From assembly GCF_030499535.1 (NCBI RefSeq), contig NZ_JASTLB010000001.1, forward strand, positions 2,418,001 to 2,482,000: a stretch of 64,000 bases of DNA, read 5' to 3'. How positions within the stretch are numbered: the stretch's first letter is position 1; the number at the start of each line of letters is the position of its first letter. The notes beneath the pieces were generated by a model. It was not told where the DNA came from, searched no databases, and saw only the letters and a list, made by a program, of their open reading frames with translations. The position numbers were made by a program, and so were the translations under genes. This document shows positions 29,286-37,788 of the stretch, in pieces. The DNA comes from Streptomyces sp. TG1A-8 (GTDB taxonomy: Bacteria; Actinomycetota; Actinomycetes; Streptomycetales; Streptomycetaceae).

Positions 29286-29546
29286 ATGAAACAGTGCACG
29301 CACGCCGACGCGCTGCCGCACCCGGAGCCCGAGCCGCTGAGCACGACCTGCAGGGAGTGTCTCGCGCTCGGGACGCACCCGGTGCAGTTGCGGCTCTGCC
29401 TGACCTGTGGCCACGTCGGCTGCTGCGACTCCTCACCGGGACGGCACGCCACGGAGCACCACGAGGATTCCGGTCATCCCGTGATCCGGACCTTCGAGCC
29501 CGGCGAGGAGTGGCGCTGGTGCTTCGTCGACCACGTCCTCGTGTGA
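29286..29546 (+). CDS. UBP-type zinc finger protein
   Basis: 86 residues that are nearly all one UBP zinc finger: CTHADAL, CRECLALGT, LRLCLTCGHVGCCD and HATEHHEDSGHPVIRTFEPGEEWRWCF give the Cys/His ligands of the fold. In eukaryotes this fold reads ubiquitin C-termini; bacteria lack ubiquitin and the role of the single-domain form is unknown. ATG at 29286. It lies next to, but is not obviously coupled with, the sigma-factor operon. Confidence 0.85.
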   Translation: MKQCTHADALPHPEPEPLSTTCRECLALGTHPVQLRLCLTCGHVGCCDSSPGRHATEHHEDSGHPVIRTFEPGEEWRWCFVDHVLV

Positions 29547-29584
29547 CGCCGCGCGGGGGCGGCACGCTCCGGCCGGCGGGGGCG

Positions 29585-29609
29585 GTTCGGGCGTCTGACG
29601 CCGGGGTAC
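29585..29609 (+). promoter_or_regulatory. Possible SigB/SigH-type promoter of prsH-sigH
   Basis: GTTC (29585-29588), 15 bp, GGGTAC (29604-29609) fits the general-stress consensus GTTT-N14-16-GGGTAT/C in 8 of 10 positions. It lies about 220 bp upstream of prsH, implying a long leader and autoregulation by the encoded sigma factor, as reported for sigH in S. coelicolor. Confidence 0.5.
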
Positions 29610-29829
29610 GTCAACCCGGCGCGCGCTCTTCCCATTTGGGCCCGCCCACCCTCTAGACACGGAGCGTATTCAAAGCTTTACTGTGAGTGACGCCAGGGGG
29701 TTGGGGTCCCGGGGACAGGAACGTTCCGGGCGCGATAGCGTCACCGCGGAACCACGTACGCGTTACCCCGGGGGGCGACCCTCGGCCCGTGAAGCTCGTA
29801 CTACCAGTTTGTACACCATGGAGGTGAGG

Positions 29830-30243
29830 GTGTCCCAGATCGCAGGCGAGCCCGCGACCCAGGACTTCGTGGAAGTCCGGCTGCCGGCTGCGGGTGCCTA
29901 CCTGTCGGTGCTGCGGACGGCCACGGCCGGCCTGGCGGCCCGTTTGGACTTCACCCTGGACGAGATCGAGGACCTGCGCATCGCCGTGGACGAGGCCTGC
30001 GCGATCCTGCTGCAACAGGCCGTGCCCGGCTCCGTGCTCAGCTGCGTCTTCCGGCTGGTCGACGACTCGCTGGAGGTCACGGTCTCGGCGCCGACCACGG
30101 ACGGCCACGCCCCCTCGCGGGACACCTTCGCCTGGACCGTGCTCTCGGCCCTCGCGGGCAAGGTCTCGTCCGCCGTCGACGAGGACAGGACCGTGTCGAT
30201 CAGCCTCTACAAACAGCGCGGCGCGGGCCCCGGGCCGGCGTGA
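29830..30243 (+). CDS. prsH: Anti-sigma factor (RsbW-type ATP-binding protein) of SigH
   Basis: 137-residue GHKL-fold kinase-like protein that binds and inhibits the sigma factor encoded next. The N-box is readable in DLRIAVDEACAILLQQA. The GTG at 29830 is preceded by GGAGGTGAGG and gives the length known for the S. coelicolor protein (also called UshX/RshA, as I recall); the ATG at 29818 lacks a ribosome site. Its stop overlaps the sigH start (GTGA), ensuring balanced synthesis. Release is expected through an anti-anti-sigma partner encoded elsewhere. Confidence 0.92.
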   Translation: MSQIAGEPATQDFVEVRLPAAGAYLSVLRTATAGLAARLDFTLDEIEDLRIAVDEACAILLQQAVPGSVLSCVFRLVDDSLEVTVSAPTTDGHAPSRDTFAWTVLSALAGKVSSAVDEDRTVSISLYKQRGAGPGPA

Positions 30244-31334
30244 GGAACGGGGATAGGCCGGTGCGGGACGAAGAGCGTGGCACACGGGAGCTGCCGACGC
30301 AGGGCGCGGACCCTGCGGACGGTTCCCGACGCATGGCGGACGGCATCGACGGCATCCCCGAGCAGGCCAGGCCGCACCCGGAGGGAGACTCCGCGCAGGC
30401 CGGCAGCGACGGTGCCGTGCAGAGCGCGCCCGCGCGGGAGCGTGGCGGGACCGGGTCCCCCTCGCCCCCGGGGGCGAGGGCTCGGGGAAGGGCTACGGGC
30501 GGGACGATGAGCGAGCACGAGCGGTACGCCGAGGACGACGCACTGGGCGCGGAGGCCGTGCAGGCCACTCAGCACGACCCCCACGACCGCAGCGGGGCGC
30601 GTGCGCTGTTCGTCGAGCTGCGCCGGCTGAACGCGGGCAGCGCGGAGTACGCGGAACTGCGCAACCGGCTGGTCCGCATGCACCTGCCGCTGGTCGAGCA
30701 CCTGGCCCGTCGCTTCCGCAACCGCGGCGAGCCGCTGGACGACCTCACCCAGGTCGCCACGATCGGTCTGATCAAGTCCGTCGACCGCTTCGACCCGGAG
30801 CGCGGCGTGGAGTTCTCCACGTACGCCACCCCGACCGTCGTCGGCGAGATCAAGCGGCACTTCCGCGACAAGGGCTGGGCGGTCCGCGTGCCGCGCCGCC
30901 TGCAGGAGCTGCGGCTGTCGCTGACCACGGCGACGGCGGAGCTGTCCCAGTTGCACGGCCGCTCCCCCACGGTGCACGAGTTGGCGGAGAAGCTGGCCAT
31001 CTCCGAGGAGGAGGTCCTGGAGGGCCTGGAGTCCGCGAACGCGTACTCGACGCTGTCGCTGGACGTCCCCGACACCGACGACGAGTCGCCGGCGGTCGCC
31101 GACACCCTGGGCGCCGAGGACGAGGCGCTGGAGGGCGTGGAGTACCGCGAGTCGCTCAAGCCGCTGCTGGAGGACCTGCCGCCGCGCGAGAAGCGGATCC
31201 TGCTGCTGCGCTTCTTCGGGAACATGACCCAGTCGCAGATCGCGCAGGAGGTCGGCATCTCCCAGATGCACGTCTCCCGGCTGCTGGCCCGCACGCTGGC
31301 CCAGCTGCGCGAGAAGCTCCTCGTCGAGGAGTGA
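30240..31334 (+). CDS. sigH: RNA polymerase sigma factor SigH (SigB/F/G family)
   Basis: 364 residues. Region 2 (MHLPLVEHLARRFRNRGEPLDDLTQVATIGLIKSVDRFDPERG...FSTYATPTVVGEIKR), region 3 (SPTVHELAEKLAISEEEV) and region 4 (LPPREKRILLLRFFGNMTQSQIAQEVGISQMHVSRLL) are complete. The first 89 residues are a polar Gly/Pro/Glu extension unusual for the family; an internal ATG at 30507 (MSEHERYAEDD) would make a normal-length form. S. coelicolor is known to make several SigH forms by alternative starts and proteolysis. Governs osmotic stress and septation genes there. Confidence 0.95.
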   Translation: MRNGDRPVRDEERGTRELPTQGADPADGSRRMADGIDGIPEQARPHPEGDSAQAGSDGAVQSAPARERGGTGSPSPPGARARGRATGGTMSEHERYAEDDALGAEAVQATQHDPHDRSGARALFVELRRLNAGSAEYAELRNRLVRMHLPLVEHLARRFRNRGEPLDDLTQVATIGLIKSVDRFDPERGVEFSTYATPTVVGEIKRHFRDKGWAVRVPRRLQELRLSLTTATAELSQLHGRSPTVHELAEKLAISEEEVLEGLESANAYSTLSLDVPDTDDESPAVADTLGAEDEALEGVEYRESLKPLLEDLPPREKRILLLRFFGNMTQSQIAQEVGISQMHVSRLLARTLAQLREKLLVEE

Positions 31335-31335
31335 G

Positions 31336-31788
31336 CTACCCGGTCCGGCCCGGCCCCTTGATGCCGAGGGCCCGGGTCGTCTCCCCGTTGACGAGGAGCA
31401 CCAGCGCCGCCACGGCGACGACCGCGAGGGCGATGCCGACCGGGATGGCCATGCTGTCGGCCTTGAGCAGGCTGTAGGCCACCGGAAGGGCCATGACCTG
31501 CGTGATCACCGCGGGGCCGCGGCTCCAGCCGCGGCGCAGCAGCAGCCCGCGCGCGGCGAGCAGCGGCAGCAGCGCGAGCACGACCAGGGTGACGCCCAGG
31601 GTCACGGCCTGCTGCCGGTCGTCCGGGGCCCCGGTGAGGCCGAGGACGAGCACCCACAGGCCGCCGGCCACCAGGGCGGTCCCCTCGGCCGCGGCCAGGG
31701 CGGCCGCGTACGTCAGCCGGCGCGGGCGCGGCTGCGCGGCCACGGTGTCGGCGGCGGTGTCCGGGGCGGGGTTTCGCTCACTGCTCAC
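31336..31788 (-). CDS. Four-span integral membrane protein, unknown function
   Basis: 150 residues from the GTG at 31788 (a GTG at 31809 would add seven). Four hydrophobic segments are evident (AALAAAEGTALVAGGLWVLV; TLGVTLVVLALLPLLAARG; AVITQVMALPVAYSLL; GIALAVVAVAALVLLVNG), preceded by an Ala/Pro/Arg-rich cytoplasmic N-terminus. No enzymatic motif. It ends 1 bp beyond the convergent sigH stop. Conserved in Streptomyces at this place as I recall; not otherwise characterised. Confidence 0.75.
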   Translation of the reverse strand: MSSERNPAPDTAADTVAAQPRPRRLTYAAALAAAEGTALVAGGLWVLVLGLTGAPDDRQQAVTLGVTLVVLALLPLLAARGLLLRRGWSRGPAVITQVMALPVAYSLLKADSMAIPVGIALAVVAVAALVLLVNGETTRALGIKGPGRTG

Positions 31789-31924
31789 CCCAGAAGGGTA
31801 GCCCCGCACCCCCGGACGCCGCCTTCGCCCCGCAGCCGCGCACGTCCCGGTTCACGCTCCGCTTCCCCACCGGATCCCCTCCTCGGACTGGGCCGGGTAC
31901 CTGCCAGTAGGTACGCTGCCCTGC

Positions 31925-32893
31925 ATGCGTGCACTTCTCGTGGTCAATCCGGCGGCAACCACCACAAGCGCACGCAGGCGTGACGTGCTGATCCACGCGC
32001 TGGCCAGCGAGATGAAGCTGGAGGCCGTCACCACCGAGTACCGCGGCCACGCACGCGACCTGGGCCGGCAGGCGGCCGAGAGCGACGACATCGACATGGT
32101 GGTGGCCCTCGGCGGCGACGGCACCGTGAACGAGGTGGTCAACGGTCTGCTGCACGCCGGGCCCGCCCCGGAGCGCCTGCCCGGTCTCGCCGTGGTCCCG
32201 GGCGGCTCCACCAACGTCTTCGCCCGCGCCCTGGGCCTGCCCAACGATCCGGTCGAGGCCACCGGCGCCCTGCTGGACGCCCTGCGCGAGGGCCGGGAGC
32301 GGATCGTCGGCCTCGGGCTGACCTCGGGCACGCCCGGCACCGAGGACGAGGCGGTGCCGTCCCGCTGGTTCACCTTCAACGCGGGGCTGGGTTTCGACGC
32401 CGGCGTGGTCGGCCGGGTCGAGCAGCACCGCGAGCGCGGCAAGAAGTCGACGCACGCGCTGTACGTCCGCCAGGTGGTCCGGCAGTTCCTCGGCGAGCCC
32501 CACCGCCGGCACGGCACGATCACCCTGGAACGGCCCGGCGCCGGTCCCGTCACCGGCCTCGTTGTCGCCATAGTCTCGAACACGTCCCCTTGGACCTATC
32601 TCGGCAATCGCCCGATGTACACGTCGCCTAAGGCGTCGTTCGATAAAGGCATCGACGTGCTCGGCCTCAGCCGCCTTTCCACCGCCGCGGTTGCCCGGTA
32701 TGGCACCCAGTTGCTCACTTCGTCCCCCGAGCGCGGACCCCACGGCAAGCACGCCGTCTCACTGCACGACCTGGATCACTTCACCTTGCATTCGAAGGTG
32801 CCCCTGCCCCTTCAGATGGACGGCGACCACCTCGGACTGCGTAAGAGCGTGACGTTCACAGGCGTACGCCGTGCACTGCGTGTGATTGTGTGA
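31925..32893 (+). CDS. Diacylglycerol-kinase-family lipid kinase
   Basis: 322-residue ATP-dependent lipid kinase of the DagK/YegS type. The N-terminal catalytic domain has RALLVVNPAATT and the glycine-rich ATP loop MVVALGGDGTVNEVVNGLL, followed by PGGSTNVFARALGLP. The C-terminal beta domain ends with PLPLQMDGDHLGL, typical of the family. The probable substrate is diacylglycerol or a related polyprenol or sphingoid lipid. The last 330 bp are visibly lower in GC3 than the first part (for example GCATTCGAAGGTG near 32790), a trend that continues into the intergenic region. Confidence 0.9.
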   Translation: MRALLVVNPAATTTSARRRDVLIHALASEMKLEAVTTEYRGHARDLGRQAAESDDIDMVVALGGDGTVNEVVNGLLHAGPAPERLPGLAVVPGGSTNVFARALGLPNDPVEATGALLDALREGRERIVGLGLTSGTPGTEDEAVPSRWFTFNAGLGFDAGVVGRVEQHRERGKKSTHALYVRQVVRQFLGEPHRRHGTITLERPGAGPVTGLVVAIVSNTSPWTYLGNRPMYTSPKASFDKGIDVLGLSRLSTAAVARYGTQLLTSSPERGPHGKHAVSLHDLDHFTLHSKVPLPLQMDGDHLGLRKSVTFTGVRRALRVIV

Positions 32894-33214
32894 GCGGAAC
32901 GGGCGAAAGTCCTTTCACTCGAACGTTTAGGCCAGGGTGCACCCCATGGAAGTACGGCTGTGACCTAGTCGACACCGAGGAATCAAAAAAAATCTTCCGG
33001 AAGGGGTTGTATCCGCCGCTGAGGTTTGCAAGTCTCTACGTGGCGATCGGGACGGCCCGCAACACCGGCCTCCACTGATCACCGGAAACCCTCTTCAATC
33101 CTCAGGACCACGCCGGGGAAGACTCGGCGATCGGCCCTTCACTTGTTGAGGGATTCGTGAAAGCGTTCACATTCACAAGCAATCCGCACGTAATACCAAG
33201 GAGAGGTAGCAGCC
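32894..33214 (+). other. AT-rich leader of wblE
   Basis: 321 bp with markedly lower GC than the surroundings, including a run of eight A at 32985-32992, a CTTCCGGAAG palindrome (32994-33003) and an inverted repeat GTGAA-AGCG-TTCAC (33157-33170), 45 bp upstream of wblE. A frame of 62 codons overlaps the lipid kinase stop (32890-33078) but has poor GC3. Probably promoter(s) and a long 5' UTR. Confidence 0.6.
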
Positions 33215-33472
33215 ATGGACTGGCGTCACAACGCCGTTTGCCGCGAGGAAGACCCCGAGCTCTTCTTCCCCATCGGCAACACCGGTCCTGCGCTGCTGCA
33301 GATCGAGGAAGCCAAGGCCGTCTGCCGTCGCTGCCCGGTGATCGAGCAGTGTCTGCAGTGGGCGCTCGAGTCCGGCCAGGACTCCGGCGTCTGGGGTGGT
33401 CTCAGCGAGGACGAGCGCCGCGCCATGAAGCGCCGCGCCGCCCGCAACCGGGCCCGTCAGGCCTCCGCCTGA
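33215..33472 (+). CDS. wblE: WhiB-family iron-sulphur regulator WblE
   Basis: 85 residues. Four cluster-binding cysteines are present: Cys9 (NAVCREED), then Cys37 and Cys40 (AVCRRCPV), and Cys46 (IEQCLQWAL). The GVWGGLSEDERR turn and a basic C-terminus (MKRRAARNRARQ) complete the WhiB fold. It resembles mycobacterial WhiB1, which binds SigA region 4 and senses nitric oxide. ATG at 33215 behind GGAGAGG. A terminator follows at 33584. Close to the sigH locus and a PdtaS-like kinase, the same neighbours as whiB1 in mycobacteria. Confidence 0.95.
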   Translation: MDWRHNAVCREEDPELFFPIGNTGPALLQIEEAKAVCRRCPVIEQCLQWALESGQDSGVWGGLSEDERRAMKRRAARNRARQASA

Positions 33473-33583
33473 CACTCCCACCCCTGCTGACAGCCTGAGC
33501 TTGGCGGCGCGCACAGCACGTACGCATCTCCCGCCCCCGAGCCGCAGCGCGCAGTATCCCCCGATGCGCAAGCTTCGAGCTTA

Positions 33584-33612
33584 AGCCCCGGACCACCCAG
33601 TGGTCCGGGGCT
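33584..33612. terminator. Terminator between wblE and the convergent histidine kinase gene
   Basis: 12-bp perfect arms AGCCCCGGACCA (33584-33595) and TGGTCCGGGGCT (33601-33612). Confidence 0.8.
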
Positions 33613-33687
33613 CAACGCTGTGCGCGCCCCCTCCGGTGAGCTCGCGGCAGGCCTTGGCCCGACGGCACGCGCCACTGGCGGGGCCCG

Positions 33688-35154
33688 CTACTTCTGCGCC
33701 TGCACCGGAACGTCGAGGATCACCCGGGTCCCCCGCTCCGGCGCCGGGACCATGTCGAAGGTGCCGCCCAGTTCGCCCTCCACCAGGGTCCGGACGATCT
33801 GCAGGCCGAGGTTGCCCGAGCGGTGCGGATCGAATCCCTCGGGCAGGCCGACGCCGTCGTCCTGGACGGTGACGAGGAGGCGGGCTTCCTTGGCGGTGCC
33901 GCCGCGTACCGCGGAGACCTCGACCGTGCCGGTGTCGCCCTCGCGGAAGCCGTGCTCCAGGGCGTTCTGCAGGATTTCGGTGAGGACCATCGACAGCGGG
34001 GTGGCGACCTCGGCGTCGAGTATGCCGAACCGTCCGCTGCGCCGGCCGGCCACCTTGCCCGGGGAGATCTCGGCGACCATCGCGAGGACGCGGTCGGCGA
34101 TGTCGTCGAACTCCACGCGCTCGTCCAGGTTCTGAGACAGCGTCTCATGCACGATCGCGATGGAGCCGACCCGCCGGACGGCCTCCTCCAGGGCCTCCCG
34201 GCCGCGCTCGGAGTCGATGCGCCGGGCCTGCAGGCGCAGCAGGGCCGCGACGGTCTGCAGGTTGTTCTTCACCCGGTGGTGGATCTCCCGGATGGTGGCG
34301 TCCTTGGTGATCAGTTCGCGTTCGCGGCGGCGCAGTTCGGTGACGTCCCGGAGCAGCACCAGGGAACCGATGCGGGCACCCTTGGGCTTGAGCGGGATGG
34401 CGCGGAACTGGATCACCCCGTCGTGGGCCTCGATCTCGAACTCGCGCGGCGCCCAGCCGCTGGCCACCTTGGCGAGCGCCTCGTCCACCGGACCGCGGGT
34501 GGGGGCGAGTTCCGCGGTGGTCCGCCCCAGGTGGTGGCCGACCAGGTCGGCGGCCAGTCCCATGCGGTGGTAGGCGGACAGCGCGTTCGGGGAGGCGTAC
34601 TGGACGATGCCGTCCGCGTCCAGCCGGATCAGGCCGTCGCCGACGCGCGGCGAGGCGTCCATGTCGACCTGCTGGTTCGGGAACGGGAAGGAGCCGGCCG
34701 CGATCATCTGCGCCAGGTCGGAGGCGCTCTGCAGGTAGGTCAGCTCCAGGCGGCTCGGGGTGCGGACGGTCAGCAGGTTGGTGTTGCGGGCGATGACGCC
34801 GAGGACGCGGCCCTCACGCCGCACGGGGATCGACTCGATCCGGACGGGGACCTCCTCGCGCCACTCCGGGTCGCCCTCGCGCACGATCCGGCCCTCGTCC
34901 AGCGCCGCGTCCAGCATAGGCCGCCGGCCGCGCGGGACGAGGTGGCCGACCATGTCGTCCTGGTAGGAGGTCGGGCCGGTGTTCGGGCGCATCTGGGCGA
35001 CCGAGACGTACCGGGTGCCGTCGCGGGTGGGCACCCACAGGACCAGGTCGGCGAAGGAGAGGTCGGAGAGCAGTTGCCACTCGGAGACCAGCAGGTGGAG
35101 CCACTCGAGGCCGGAGTCGTCGAGGGCGGTGTGCTGGCGGACCAGTTCGTTCAT
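33688..35154 (-). CDS. Soluble sensor histidine kinase, PdtaS type (HisKA_2)
   Basis: 488 residues without membrane spans. N-terminal GAF-like sensor (VRQHTALDDSGLEWLHLLVSEWQLLSDL), a PAS domain (about 190-300), the HisKA_2 phospho-acceptor region with IREIHHRVKNNLQTVAALLRLQARR, and a HATPase domain (ILQNALEHGF, DDGVGLPEGFD, NLGLQIVRTLV). No response regulator lies adjacent; the presumed partner is an ANTAR-type PdtaR encoded elsewhere. Start ATG at 35154. Beside whiB1-like wblE as in mycobacteria. Confidence 0.9.
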   Translation of the reverse strand: MNELVRQHTALDDSGLEWLHLLVSEWQLLSDLSFADLVLWVPTRDGTRYVSVAQMRPNTGPTSYQDDMVGHLVPRGRRPMLDAALDEGRIVREGDPEWREEVPVRIESIPVRREGRVLGVIARNTNLLTVRTPSRLELTYLQSASDLAQMIAAGSFPFPNQQVDMDASPRVGDGLIRLDADGIVQYASPNALSAYHRMGLAADLVGHHLGRTTAELAPTRGPVDEALAKVASGWAPREFEIEAHDGVIQFRAIPLKPKGARIGSLVLLRDVTELRRRERELITKDATIREIHHRVKNNLQTVAALLRLQARRIDSERGREALEEAVRRVGSIAIVHETLSQNLDERVEFDDIADRVLAMVAEISPGKVAGRRSGRFGILDAEVATPLSMVLTEILQNALEHGFREGDTGTVEVSAVRGGTAKEARLLVTVQDDGVGLPEGFDPHRSGNLGLQIVRTLVEGELGGTFDMVPAPERGTRVILDVPVQAQK

Positions 35155-35398
35155 GGAGGGCACGTCTGCGAGCGTACCCGGGGGCCGCGGGCGGCCGAGA
35201 AACACCCGCGGGCCGCGGCGCCTGGGAGGGACCCTCAACCCACCCGGCACCGCAGCCCGGAGCATCATCGGCCGCGGGGTGTGCGGTCCCGGTCGGCCGA
35301 AGGTCGAGGAGCCGGGGCAGTCAGGGCAGAGAGCTCCGGTTCCTCGTCCGCCTTCCTGTGCGGGGAAGGCGGAGGCTTTTCAATTTTCCCCTACGCAT

Positions 35399-35414
35399 TG
35401 TGGACTGGACCAGA
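35399..35414. promoter_or_regulatory. DasR-site-like sequence before a micro-ORF
   Basis: TGTGGACTGGACCAGA matches the dre consensus (ACTGGTCTAGACCAGT with degenerate flanks) at 12 of 16 positions. It lies 10 bp upstream of a 22-codon frame with a strong RBS. Lower quality than the sites at 35596 and 36474. Confidence 0.35.
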
Positions 35415-35424
35415 GGAGGTGTCC

Positions 35425-35493
35425 ATGCGCCGGAAGGCACGTGTCGGGGCGGTCGGCGCGCGGTACTCCGGCACGCGGTGTCCCGAAGCCTAG
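35425..35493 (+). CDS. Candidate 22-residue micro-protein upstream of nagB
   Basis: ATG at 35425 behind a near-perfect ribosome site (AGAGGAGGTG, 35412-35421) encodes MRRKARVGAVGARYSGTRCP plus two residues, ending in TAG at 35493. The peptide is strongly basic with one Cys. Quality of the RBS and the dre-like sequence upstream argue for translation; the length is too short for codon statistics. It may be a leader peptide or a small protein; no relative recognised. A further 168 bp separate it from nagB. Confidence 0.4.
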   Translation: MRRKARVGAVGARYSGTRCPEA

Positions 35494-35595
35494 CCCGCCG
35501 GGGGCGGCCGCGGCACCGGACGGCCGGGGCGGCTTCCGCCGGGGCCGGGCGCGGTGCCCCTCCTGCGCCGCGATCCGGCCCCCGGCTTCTGTTAG

Positions 35596-35611
35596 ATTGG
35601 TCTAAACCACA
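35596..35611. promoter_or_regulatory. dre site (DasR operator) of nagB
   Basis: ATTGGTCTAAACCACA, 14 of 16 consensus positions, centred 57 bp upstream of the nagB start. DasR bound here represses nagB until glucosamine-6-phosphate accumulates, according to work in S. coelicolor. Confidence 0.88.
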
Positions 35612-35660
35612 TGGACATGTTCCCCCGACCTCCAGCCCTCTCCAGAACGGCAGGCCCAGC

Positions 35661-36446
35661 GTGGAAGTAGTCATCGTTCCGGACGCGGCCGCGGGCGGCG
35701 AGCTGATCGCCGAGGCCACGGCCCAGCTGCTGCGGCGCAAGCCCGACGCCCTACTCGGCGTGGCCACCGGCTCCACCCCGCTGCCCGTCTACCGGGCGCT
35801 GGCCGCCAAGGTGCGCGCCGGTGCGGTGGACACCTCGCGGGTGCGGATCGCGCAGCTCGACGAGTACGTGGGGCTGCCCGCCGAGCATCCCGAGTCCTAC
35901 CGCTCGGTGCTGCGCCGGGAGGTGCTGGAGCCGCTGGGGATCGGCATGGACGCGTTCCTGGGGCCGGACGGCACGGCCGAGGACGTGCAGGCGGCGTGCG
36001 AGGCGTACGACCGGGCGCTCGCCGAGGCCGGCGGTGTCGACCTGCAGCTGCTCGGGATCGGGACGGACGGGCACATCGGGTTCAACGAGCCGTGCTCCTC
36101 CCTCGCCTCGCGCACCCGGATCAAGACGCTGACCGAGCAGACCCGCCTCGACAACGCGCGCTTCTTCGGCGGCGACGTCGAGCAGGTGCCGCACCACGTC
36201 ATCACCCAGGGCATCGGCACCATCCTGGAGGCCCGGCACCTGGTGCTGCTCGCGACCGGCGAGGGCAAGGCGGACGCGGTCGCGGCCACCGTCGAGGGCC
36301 CGGTCGCGGCCGTGTGCCCCGCCTCCGCGCTCCAGCTGCACCCGCACGCCACGGTCGTCGCCGACGAGGCCGCCGCGTCCAAGCTGAAGCTGGCCGACTA
36401 CTTCCGGCACACCTACGCCAACAAGCCCCGCTGGCAGGGGATCTAG
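35661..36446 (+). CDS. nagB: Glucosamine-6-phosphate deaminase
   Basis: 261-residue cytoplasmic enzyme converting glucosamine-6-phosphate to fructose-6-phosphate and ammonia, feeding chitin-derived GlcNAc into glycolysis. Motifs: the phosphate loop LLGVATGSTPLPVY, catalytic Asp in AQLDEYVGLPAEHPESY, and the general-acid region LLGIGTDGHIGFNEP. Start GTG at 35661. Regulated by the dre site upstream; its substrate is also the ligand that releases DasR, whose gene follows. Confidence 0.96.
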   Translation: MEVVIVPDAAAGGELIAEATAQLLRRKPDALLGVATGSTPLPVYRALAAKVRAGAVDTSRVRIAQLDEYVGLPAEHPESYRSVLRREVLEPLGIGMDAFLGPDGTAEDVQAACEAYDRALAEAGGVDLQLLGIGTDGHIGFNEPCSSLASRTRIKTLTEQTRLDNARFFGGDVEQVPHHVITQGIGTILEARHLVLLATGEGKADAVAATVEGPVAAVCPASALQLHPHATVVADEAAASKLKLADYFRHTYANKPRWQGI

Positions 36447-36473
36447 GGGCTCCGGCGCGTCCCGGCCGGGTCC

Positions 36474-36489
36474 GGTGGACTAGACCAAC
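36474..36489. promoter_or_regulatory. Second dre site, between nagB and dasR
   Basis: GGTGGACTAGACCAAC, matching the dre core TGG-CTAGACCA. It lies 28 bp after nagB and 135 bp before the dasR start. In S. coelicolor dasR is flanked by the divergent dasA gene whose promoter carries dre sites; here no such gene lies between. Confidence 0.8.
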
Positions 36490-36569
36490 AGCGGGCGCAC
36501 CGGTATATAGAGGAGATCACGGAGCGTGCGGGGTGAAGTCCTGACACGCGCAGCCGTGCCACGATGTGA

Positions 36570-37388
<819 letters not shown>

Positions 37389-37524
37389 GCCGGGGCCGCC
37401 CCGCGCACGGCCGCCCCGGAAATCCGCATACCGATATGCGGACCAGGTCTTCCGCTCCCGGGACACCGTCACCTAGATTGCCTGCGCATTGCACCGCAGA
37501 TCAACCAGGGGACGGAGCCGTGGG

Positions 37525-37788
37525 ATGTCCGGAACACCAGAAGTGAGACCACCGGTGGTGACACCGGTCCGCGTGATCATCGGCCTGTGTCTCGTCGCAC
37601 CCTTCGTGGCGATGCTGTGGGTCGGCTCCTACGCCAAGACCGGGCCCGGGTTCATCGGCATCCCGTTCTTCTACTGGTACCAGATGCTCTGGGTGCTGAT
37701 CTCCACCGCGCTCACGATGCTCGCGTACCAGCTCTGGCAGCGCGACCAGCGCTCCCGCACCTCCGGGAAGGGGGGTGACGCGCGGTGA
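37525..37788 (+). CDS. DUF3311 small membrane protein
   Basis: 87 residues with two membrane spans (VRVIIGLCLVAPFVAMLWVG and FYWYQMLWVLISTALTMLAY) and a basic C-terminus, typical of DUF3311 proteins that always precede sodium/solute symporters of the MctP kind. Probably an accessory subunit needed for symporter assembly or activity, like other small partners of the family. The ATG at 37525 has GACGGAG 8 bp upstream. Its stop overlaps the symporter start (GTGA). Confidence 0.87.
   Translation: MSGTPEVRPPVVTPVRVIIGLCLVAPFVAMLWVGSYAKTGPGFIGIPFFYWYQMLWVLISTALTMLAYQLWQRDQRSRTSGKGGDAR

Noticed and set aside
26316..29414. A 1032-codon minus-strand open frame
   Set aside because: It runs antisense to the amidase and PLP enzyme and out of frame with the antiporter; composition is Pro/Arg/Ala only.
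29818..29829. ATG at 29818 as the prsH start
   Set aside because: No ribosome site precedes it, whereas its own codons form the GGAGGTGAGG site for the GTG at 29830.
32890..33078. A 62-residue gene overlapping the lipid kinase stop
   Set aside because: The GTGA overlap is attractive but GC3 is poor and the sequence looks like a leader; kept only as part of a finding.
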